A stretch of DNA of 64,000 bases from the NCBI GenBank assembly GCA_028673005.1, contig CM054113.1:206823504-206887503 (forward strand). Direction: 5' to 3'. The notes below the pieces were generated by a model that searched no databases, was not told the DNA's origin, and saw only the letters and a program-made list of their open reading frames with translations. Position 1 is the stretch's first letter. Each line of letters starts with the position of its first letter. A program made the translations under genes and the position numbers. Shown here piece by piece: positions 57,500-64,000 of this stretch. This DNA comes from Tanypteryx hageni. Taxonomy: Eukaryota > Arthropoda > Insecta > Odonata > Petaluridae.

Positions 57500-58195
57500 T
57501 TTATTATGTCATTGAAATTTACATTAAGGCCAGAGCAGAAAGTCTCTCTTGGTTAATTGACGACCGTAAATAGTTGTTGATTAATTTTAATAAATTGAAC
57601 GAACGTTCTCTAACAAAAATGCGAGGATATTCTAAGTAAAATTTCCACACAAGGAAACTAACTTCATATCCGTGAAAAATTCCAAAAAATTATCTTTGTA
57701 ATTTTTTCACTTTTTATTAAAGGCATATGGTGTGTCAAACTGCAAACTTTTCCAGTAATTCGCGTTCAATGCCATCATTTTGATGCATATTAGCAAACAA
57801 ATTTTTCATTTCATCTTCATTCATATTGTATTTAGCGCAACTTAGAAATTCGTAAATTGTTATCAATTTCAATTAGCGAAGTAAATCGTGCTTTCAGCTG
57901 TGCATAAAGAGAATTAGTTGCCTGATGCACTGCATCGTTTATGGTTTTTTTTACATCTAATCTAATGCGTTTTTCGATCTCGTGGACACCTCACTACCTA
58001 GCACAATGACTATTTACCAAAAGTTTCAATTAAAGCTTCGCATGATTCACGCCCTCTACCGCCGAAATAAAAGCGACTTTGATTCCAGTCAATTGGAGGT
58101 AGATTGAAAATATCCCGAATAATAATGGCTCTATCTTTATTTTCTGAACTTAGCATCGCCACTTGTTTCTCGAGATATAAGTAGTTTATATACAT
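57500..58195 (-). pseudogene. Decayed hAT transposase, C-terminal half
   Basis: On minus, collinear pieces in shifting frames read IRDIFNLPPIDWNQSRFYF (58195-58010), GVHEIEKRIRLDVKKTIND and NSLYAQLKARFTSLIEID (about 57,990-57,845), KYNMNEDEMKNLFANMHQ, and FLVWKFYLEYPRIFVRERSF. They end in NLLKLINNYLRSSINQERLS followed by ALALM (about 57,560). The last part matches the hAT dimerisation domain pattern (F..L..I.N..RSS...ERLS.L.L). There are at least five stops and two frameshifts. The N-terminal zinc finger and catalytic core are not found. The exact hAT subfamily is not determined. Confidence 0.65.
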
Positions 58196-58415
58196 GCATT
58201 ACGAGCCCTATAAAAGGCGCATATATTTACAATCATTGAGCCGGATTCGACGGATTCTCTGACTCTGGTGCAGATGACTAGCGAGCCTAGCCTATCTAAA
58301 ACAGGTTTCTGATTCCGGATTGGTTGACCGACAACCGATAGTTAAATCACGGCTCATACTCTCCACATTGCGGATCATTCTTTTTAAAAATTTCTCTCAT
58401 TTTAGTTACTAACGC

Positions 58416-58947
58416 GGGAGTCCGTCTGCCTGGTGCGGGAAAACCCCTCTCGAGGGGGAAGTACGTAAGTCGCTGCGGGACTCCCTAGGGCTTTCCGGGA
58501 CTCGACCAGGTACCACCAGGGTGTTGGTAGCACGCCTCGACGCGAGCGGGCCAATCCCGAGTGGCTGCCATTGCACGGTCGGCCCCACTTCTTCCGCGGG
58601 GGGTGGCTAACTTGTCCCACCTTCTCACCCGTTCGACCTTTTCCTATTTTGATTGATAGGACAGGACAAAACTAACACTCTGTGGGAGTTCGTCTGCCTG
58701 GTGCGGGAAAACCCCCTTTCGGGGGGAAGTACGTAAGTCGCTGCGGGACTCCCCAGAGCCTTCCGGGACTCGACCAGGTGCCACCAGGGAGTTGGCAGCA
58801 CGCCTTGACGCGAGCGGGTTAACCCCGGGGCTACCATTGCACGGTCGGGCCCACTCCTTCTGCGGGGGGTGGCTAACTTGCCCCACCTTCTTACCCGCTC
58901 GCCCTTTTACTATCTCGACAGGCGACAGGCCTAACTCTCCCCCACAG
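58416..58947 (+). promoter_or_regulatory. Tandem 5' monomers of Jockey-type LINE (two copies, 268 bp)
   Basis: Two direct copies, 58416-58683 and 58684-58947, each start GGGAGTYCGTCTGCCTGGTG. They share long blocks (AAGTACGTAAGTCGCTGCGG, CGGGACTCGACCAGGT, CCATTGCACGGTCGG, GGGGGGTGGCTAACTTG). They are GC-rich against an AT-rich background and end one base before the ORF1 ATG. Tandem 5' UTR monomers act as repeated internal promoters in some LINEs (mouse L1 is the classic case), and the same role is inferred here. ACTAACGC before the first copy may be the stub of a third. Confidence 0.75.
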
Positions 58948-58948
58948 A

Positions 58949-60307
58949 ATGATCCGCTCACCGCCCCCTAATAGGGAAGCAGCTCCACGGAGCAAAGAAG
59001 GCACCTCAACCCATGTAGGGGATAGGATCCCGATCCCTTCTGCTATTAGGAGCGTCTTATTTCATAGGGAAAATAACAAGGGAGACCAGACGAAAAGAAA
59101 GGACGATATAGCGCCAGCCAGGGGTAACAAGGATGGTCAGGATGAAGTAGGGCTTGACCCGGCCGGAGATTTTCATATCGATGACGCGGCCATCTTCACA
59201 ACCGTGGAGAGGGCAAAGAAAAGACGGCGACGATACGAACCGCATACTTTTACTTCTACGACCAATACCAATAATAGGTACGACCCACTCATAGACGTAC
59301 CGGGAGATACCCCCAGACCAAGTCCCAAGGAAAAGAGGCCGCCGGCCATTGTTGTATATGACATAATGAATTATACCGCTTTTGTTAAGTCAATCAGACA
59401 AAAGATCGGCAATAATGATTTTACCATTATAAAGACGAAGGACGGGTCAAGACTTCAACTGACCACTAAGAAGGAGTACGATTGTATTAAACAATACCTA
59501 ATAGAGGCTGGCGCCCAGATGCATACCTGGGCAGGAAAGACAAATACTACTGTCAGGTACCTTATCAAAGGGCTGGATGAGGGGATGGACCTGGGTTTTA
59601 TCAGAGAAGAGTTATCAGAACTAGGTATACCGTGCGTGGCAGTACGCGAACTGGCACCTACGAGAAAAGACTTATACGTCGCAACGATAGAGAAAAACGA
59701 AAATTTTAAAATTACGACTATGGCAGAAGTAAAAAAAATATGCAGTCACAGGGTACATCTAGAACCTTATAAATACCAGAGGCCGCAGATGTGCTTTCGA
59801 TGCAATAGGTATGGACACGGGTCCCAGAACTGCACCGCATCTCCTCGATGCTATAAGTGCGCTGGGGCCCACGAAGGGATAGACTGCCCTAAAGACAAAT
59901 CTCAAACCAAGGCCAAATGCTGTAATTGCGGAGGGGAGCATGTATCTTTTTCTCGTAGGTGTCCAGTCTATTTGAAACACGAAGAGGCGCTCAAATCCAA
60001 AGAAAAGAAAAACGACAAAACGCACAGAACCATCCAGGTCCCCCCCCCACCGCCATCAGTCTGGACTCTCCCAGGTAAACCTGGCAAAGGGATCGAGGAA
60101 AAAGAATTTCCGCCGCTAGAAGAGAAAAAAACCAAGGAGCAGCCCAATAGGGAAGAGAAAAATTTTAAAAGCGACCCAGATATGAAAACACTAGTCGCGA
60201 CTATGGCCCAATTTACGGCAACTATCCAGCAGCAAATGACGGCCATGATGACGTTAATTCAGACCCTAGTAGCCGCCATAACCGCTCAAAACGGCAATGG
60301 ACGCTAG
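58949..60307 (+). CDS. Jockey-type ORF1 protein (nucleic-acid binding, three CCHC knuckles)
   Basis: 452 codons, complete. Residues 1-140 are basic and probably disordered, with KKRRRRYEP at about 89-97. Residues about 145-280 form the folded region that precedes the knuckles in Jockey-clade ORF1 (RYLIKGLDEGMDLGFIREEL then ELGIPCVAVRELAPTRKDLY). Three zinc knuckles follow: CFRCNRYGHGSQNC (282-295), CYKCAGAHEGIDC (301-313) and CCNCGGEHVSFSRRC (324-338). The tail has a PPPPP stretch, a FPPLEE motif and a Gln/Met/Thr-rich end. In the family this protein coats the element RNA and helps deliver it to target DNA. The start at 58949 is the first ATG after the monomers. The stop overlaps ORF2 by 11 bases, so ORF2 is probably made by reinitiation or coupled translation. 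No gene symbol is established for this copy. Confidence 0.9.
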   Translation: MIRSPPPNREAAPRSKEGTSTHVGDRIPIPSAIRSVLFHRENNKGDQTKRKDDIAPARGNKDGQDEVGLDPAGDFHIDDAAIFTTVERAKKRRRRYEPHTFTSTTNTNNRYDPLIDVPGDTPRPSPKEKRPPAIVVYDIMNYTAFVKSIRQKIGNNDFTIIKTKDGSRLQLTTKKEYDCIKQYLIEAGAQMHTWAGKTNTTVRYLIKGLDEGMDLGFIREELSELGIPCVAVRELAPTRKDLYVATIEKNENFKITTMAEVKKICSHRVHLEPYKYQRPQMCFRCNRYGHGSQNCTASPRCYKCAGAHEGIDCPKDKSQTKAKCCNCGGEHVSFSRRCPVYLKHEEALKSKEKKNDKTHRTIQVPPPPPSVWTLPGKPGKGIEEKEFPPLEEKKTKEQPNREEKNFKSDPDMKTLVATMAQFTATIQQQMTAMMTLIQTLVAAITAQNGNGR

Positions 60308-63032
60308 GGTCAATCAAGCGACTGCGATCATCATGGCCCACTGGAATGCAAACGGGGCTGTAAGAAATAAGACGCCGGAGCTCATTGAGTTCCTGAGGAA
60401 ACATTCAGTAAAGATTATTTTAATACAGGAGACGCACCTTCAACCGAATGAGGATTGGGCTGTTCCTGGTTATGAGATATTTAGGAGGGACCGAGATAAT
60501 AATACTCGAGGGGGTGGAGTGGCTATCCTCGCCCGTGAAGGTATTGCATGCGCAAAAATAGACGACAGAAGCTCTGGCCCGATAGAAGCAGTAGGGGTCA
60601 GAGCGGATACAACTATGGGAACCCTCACCATCATAAGCACCTATATCCCACCAGGGAAAGAATTGCGCATGCAAGACCTAAACGGGCTCCTTAGCATGGA
60701 CAATGGAGTAATAATAGCGGGTGACTTTAATGCAACGCATTGGGCGTGGAACTGCAGTAAAGAGAGCAGGCGTGGTAATCTTTTAAAGACATGGGCACGA
60801 GATAACCAATTTAGGGTAGTGGCTCCGAGAACAACGACGCGACCAGGACCAAGGAACACAGGAAGTGTCCTTGACTTTGCACTGGTCAAGAATTTTGATC
60901 AACGGACAATATCTAAAACGATCCCAGAGCTAACGAGCGACCATTACCCGGTAGTTCTGAGGATCGGAACACAAGTATTGTTTTATCAACAGGACAACCA
61001 CCGCATGTGCTATGGACTTGCGGATTGGGCTAATTTTAGGAAAATAATTACGGAGTCACTACCAAGCGATGTGCCCACGATATCCACCAGGGAGGGAATT
61101 GATGAAGCGGCAGAATTGTTGGGGAACGCAATCAATAACGCAGCGGAAAAAGCTATTCCGCGTAGAGCAATGAAATCAAAAGAAAACCTGGAGATCCCTG
61201 ACGAAATCAAAAATCTTATAAGCAAAAGAAACTGGGTGAGGCGGCAGTTTAACCATTACGGTACTGCCGACCAAAAGAGGGATCTCCGGGGATTAAACAG
61301 AGAAATCAGGGATCAACTGAGGCGCCTGAGGAGGTACCAATGGTCCATTAGACTAGCAGACCTCAATATAAGCGACAACTCCATATGGAAGTATACGCGT
61401 TCCCTAATGGATTCTGCCAGGAGCGACCCTCTGGTGGAGAGCCCAAGAGGCAAACTTACCACGTCTGTTGACAAAGCCGAATTCCTTGCGTCTCATTTAG
61501 AACAGGTTTTCACGCCCAATGACGCAACAGAATACACCCCAGACATAAAGATGGAGGAGATAGAGTCCATGCTAAGGGCACAGCACATCGAGGATCAAGC
61601 CACTCCGGTGTTCTCCATCAGAGAATTGGCAGAAGTTATAGCACGCCTACCAAAGGGGAAGGCGACAGGCAAAGACAACATCCCCTACGAACTAATAAAG
61701 CGACTGCCAATCTCTGCAGGAGAATACCTTATCTCGATTCTCAATGCAGTGGTGAGGATAGGACATTACCCTGCCGGCTGGAAGCATGCAAATGTCATAT
61801 GCATACCCAAGGTAGGAAGGAAGGTCTTAAAAGCCACTGACTTCAGACCGATATCCCTCCTTTCCTGCCTTGGGAAAGTATGCGAAAAAATTATCTACCC
61901 GCATATACTGACACACGCGGAAGGGCATGGTGTGATCCCCCAAATGCAGTTCGGATTTAAGGCAGGACACTCCACAACACATCAGCTGCAGAGGGTGGTA
62001 GATTTTATCACGGACGCCTTCAACAGGAAGAATGTATCTGTTGGAGTAGCTTTTGATATAAGCAAAGCTTTCGACAAAGTATGGCACTTAGGCCTACTGC
62101 AAAAACTTTTTATAGCTAAATTCCCCTCTTGGCAGGTGAAATTTATAAAGTCTTATATCAACGACAGGCCATTCACTGTAAAATGGAATGGTGCCGAAAG
62201 CTCGACAAGGAGGATAGCAGCTGGTGTTCCACAAGGGAGTGTCCTAGGGCCATTACTATTTTCTATTTACACGGGTGACATTCCGACGGATGAGGGGGAT
62301 TGGAACTCCACCATTGCCCTCTACGCGGACGATTGTGCAATAATTACAAGAAGCTTCCAGCCGGAAATGGCCGTCCGTTACGCCCTGAGGCAAATTGAAA
62401 AACTCACGAAGTATTACAAGAAATGGAGAATTGAGATAAACCCCAAAAAGACCCAAGCAATCCTCTTCCAAAAAAGGGATGCCGATTTGCCGAGACAGCT
62501 CTCAATAGAAGGTGTTGAAATTCCCTGGGCTAGACATATTAAATACCTTGGCGTAACAATGGACGAGAAACTACGGTTTGACGTCCATGTAAAAAGGGTC
62601 AACCTTACAGCAGCAGGGAAGAGAGCCAGACTCTTCCCAATTTTTAAATCAACTGACGTGTCCAGGGAATTAAAAACACACCTATATAAGGCAATGATCA
62701 GACCGACACTTATGTACGCTGCACCGGTGTGGACGGGTTTTCTCATGCAGAAATCCTGGAAAATACTCGAGATCGCGGAGAGAAAGATTTTAAGCCGAAT
62801 AGGCAGGACATGGGGCAGAAATGTTGATGTCCATGAAATGCTAGGGATACCAACGATTAGGGACTTTGCCAAAGATTTGGCTAACAAATACAAACTCGCC
62901 CTGGAAAATAAAACGAATGACGTTCTCCGCGATCTCGCAATTAACAAAGTGTCGGTCTGGGATAAGTACAAGAGAGCATTGGCATCCACAGGTGAAGAGG
63001 ATAGGGTCCCTCCTAAAAAGCGGCGAATATAA
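60297..63032 (+). CDS. Jockey-type ORF2: AP-like endonuclease and reverse transcriptase
   Basis: 911 codons, complete. The endonuclease (EEP fold) spans about 12-230, with WNANG (16-20), QETHL with Glu45, GDFNATH (142-148) and TSDHYPV (213-219). It nicks the chromosomal target. The reverse transcriptase spans about 440-770: FRPISLLSCLGK (516 on), AFDISKAFDKVWH with Asp587, AAGVPQGSVLGPLLF (641 on), the ALYADDCAI box with Asp678 and Asp679, and KYLGVTMDEKL (750 region). It copies the element RNA at the nick. All expected catalytic residues are present. A basic end (PPKKRRI) closes the protein, and there is no RNase H domain. Length and layout fit the Jockey clade. An alternative start is the Met at 60333, 25 bases after the ORF1 stop, which still keeps WNANG. 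Confidence 0.93.
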   Translation: MDARVNQATAIIMAHWNANGAVRNKTPELIEFLRKHSVKIILIQETHLQPNEDWAVPGYEIFRRDRDNNTRGGGVAILAREGIACAKIDDRSSGPIEAVGVRADTTMGTLTIISTYIPPGKELRMQDLNGLLSMDNGVIIAGDFNATHWAWNCSKESRRGNLLKTWARDNQFRVVAPRTTTRPGPRNTGSVLDFALVKNFDQRTISKTIPELTSDHYPVVLRIGTQVLFYQQDNHRMCYGLADWANFRKIITESLPSDVPTISTREGIDEAAELLGNAINNAAEKAIPRRAMKSKENLEIPDEIKNLISKRNWVRRQFNHYGTADQKRDLRGLNREIRDQLRRLRRYQWSIRLADLNISDNSIWKYTRSLMDSARSDPLVESPRGKLTTSVDKAEFLASHLEQVFTPNDATEYTPDIKMEEIESMLRAQHIEDQATPVFSIRELAEVIARLPKGKATGKDNIPYELIKRLPISAGEYLISILNAVVRIGHYPAGWKHANVICIPKVGRKVLKATDFRPISLLSCLGKVCEKIIYPHILTHAEGHGVIPQMQFGFKAGHSTTHQLQRVVDFITDAFNRKNVSVGVAFDISKAFDKVWHLGLLQKLFIAKFPSWQVKFIKSYINDRPFTVKWNGAESSTRRIAAGVPQGSVLGPLLFSIYTGDIPTDEGDWNSTIALYADDCAIITRSFQPEMAVRYALRQIEKLTKYYKKWRIEINPKKTQAILFQKRDADLPRQLSIEGVEIPWARHIKYLGVTMDEKLRFDVHVKRVNLTAAGKRARLFPIFKSTDVSRELKTHLYKAMIRPTLMYAAPVWTGFLMQKSWKILEIAERKILSRIGRTWGRNVDVHEMLGIPTIRDFAKDLANKYKLALENKTNDVLRDLAINKVSVWDKYKRALASTGEEDRVPPKKRRI

Positions 63033-63515
63033 CTTTTATTAACACTGACCATTATGAAACACGGGTGAGGTGCCTGTAATTTAATACCCGACGTTGAGTA
63101 AAGCCACATTGGAAGGCAACTCAGAAATATTAGATACCACGGGAGGGTATGAGCCACGGGCCATTGAGCCGCTTCCTTTCACAGAACGCCACACATTTTC
63201 AGCTTCGCTGTTACTTATCACCATTGCAACTGTAAACAATTCTCAGCATTTGCTTTCAATGACCATCGTGTTGTGCAATGTTTTTCCCATCTACTGTATA
63301 ATAAATATTCAATTTGGCGCACTATTACGAAGCTGCGCCCAGGGCACGTGCCCCGGATGCCCCGCCCTCACTACGGCTACGTACATATATTTAAGCAGAA
63401 AATTGTGATATTTTTTTTTTCAGTTTTTCATATATAATTCGGTTATCACGAACTCAGTTAACCCGAACACAGGATTTGATTCTCCCTTGGAGTTCGTTTT
63501 AACGAGGGTTCACTG
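63033..63515 (+). other. LINE 3' region and right end of the enclosing pogo/Tigger-like element
   Basis: No sharp LINE end is visible. A GC-rich segment at about 63,340-63,385 (GGGCACGTGCCCCGGATGCC) resembles the end of a common arthropod short repeat. TTATCACGAACTCAGTTAAC and the final inverted repeat belong to the pogo/Tigger-like element. The 104-codon frame at 63,094-63,408 has no recognised domain. Confidence 0.5.
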
Positions 63516-64000
63516 TATAACAGATGACCATGCTGATCGTTTCAATAGACACTTTATAAGATCTATGAATAATAAATAATACGTGCTTTATATGCATATA
63601 AATTGCTTTTTACATCGATCCTTGGCGTTTGTAAGCTTAAAATTTTAGTTCTAAGGAACGTTTTTACGCATGGTCGAGGTTTTTGGATTTTAATAGTTAA
63701 GTCAACGGTTCCCAACCATTATGCCAACAAATATAAAATATAACTTTAATTTCAAAATATTATAGTAATAAAAGTCTAGATGGGTTTGTGTATAACGCTG
63801 ACGTCATCAATGGCACTTTGTAACGCGTTTTTAACAAATTTCCCGATTAGGTGGAAGGATGAAATTTCGCAGAAATGTTTGATTCAGATATAAAAATAAA
63901 ATGACGAAATAAATACCAAAAAAAGACCCGAATTCGGATCCAGGGGGGCGATTTCAATTTCCCGTAAGATAGCACGTAAATAGCCACTTTTTAAACTGCA
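63516..64000. other. Non-coding stretch to window end
   Basis: AT-rich sequence. Nothing is supported. Confidence 0.6.

Larger units (their letters stand above)
58416..63100 (+). mobile_element. Jockey-type non-LTR retrotransposon, both ORFs intact
   Basis: It comprises the tandem 5' monomers, ORF1 (58949-60307), ORF2 (60297-63032) and a short 3' region. No stop or frameshift breaks either ORF, in contrast to the older relative at 41.2-44.9 kb. The 3' end is not sharply defined: there is no poly(A) or simple-repeat tail directly after ORF2, and I could not find target duplications. Recent insertion or recent activity is inferred from the intact frames. Confidence 0.85.
55639..63515. mobile_element. 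pogo/Tigger-like element termini enclosing nested insertions
   Basis: Left terminus CAGTAAACCCTCGTAAAC (55639 on) and right terminus, read back, CAGTGAACCCTCGTTAAAAC (63515 down) are inverted repeats. Each is flanked by TA, as expected for Tc1/mariner-pogo elements. Further in, both ends contain TAACACGAA-type blocks. The original element must be far shorter than the present 7.9 kb, because a LINE 3' end, a hAT transposase remnant and an intact Jockey-type LINE all lie between. I see no recognisable pogo transposase. Confidence 0.65.

Noticed and set aside
1..64000. CRISPR arrays, rRNA genes, bacterial-type operons, clear tRNA genes
   Set aside because: None seen. The regular repeats present are minisatellites or transposon parts, and the tRNA-like boxes belong to SINEs.

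Overview
This is a 64 kb piece of a eukaryotic genome, almost certainly an arthropod and probably an insect. The reasons are a two-ORF Jockey-type LINE with three CCHC knuckles, a Penelope-like element with a GIY-YIG endonuclease, many short hAT-type elements with 8 bp target duplications, tRNA-derived SINEs, long GA/CT tracts and (AT)n tracts, and no compact gene array. No complete host gene can be read. Host-gene signal is limited to a possible first coding exon on the minus strand (1633-2193) and one possible 96 bp internal exon on the minus strand (13093-13188). The rest is intron or intergenic DNA.

Layout. 1-5.9 kb: (AT)n, the acidic/serine-rich candidate exon, then about 2.5 kb purine-rich on + that flips at about 4.77 kb to about 1.1 kb pyrimidine-rich. 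7.1-7.9 kb: extreme GA/GGGA tract. 11.9-12.1 kb: small piggyBac-like element. 13.1 kb: candidate exon. 15.3-16.3 kb: CT-rich DNA. 17.4-19.8 kb: an RTE-like LINE fragment split by a complete-ended DNA transposon (17752-19736) with long structured inverted repeats, a perfect 10 bp target duplication and a decayed transposase-like gene. 24.7-30.4 kb: three hAT-type elements with recognisable 8 bp duplications. 32.4-34.1 kb: purine minisatellite and a 16 bp-unit repeat. 34.9-36.4 kb: a Penelope-like element arranged as a nearly perfect inverted repeat between (AT)n tracts. 37.0-39.7 kb: a hAT-type element, a purine minisatellite and an imperfect palindrome with a Penelope-type core motif. 41.2-44.9 kb: a decayed Jockey-like LINE. 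46.1-50.1 kb: more purine tracts and one hAT-type MITE. 50.6-54.98 kb: dispersed repeats, two tRNA-type SINEs and a hAT MITE. 55.6-63.5 kb: a nest of elements. A TA-flanked pair of pogo/Tigger-like termini encloses a LINE 3' end, a decayed hAT transposase and a Jockey-type LINE whose ORF1 and ORF2 are both intact, preceded by two tandem 268 bp promoter-like monomers.

How it fits together. The window is a transposon graveyard with at least one element that still looks capable of making its proteins (58.4-63.0 kb). The intact LINE supplies an RNA-binding ORF1 protein and an endonuclease/reverse transcriptase. The most unusual items are the 1,985 bp DNA transposon, the Penelope inverted repeat, the tandem 5' monomers of the intact LINE, and the recurrent purine-to-pyrimidine strand switches.
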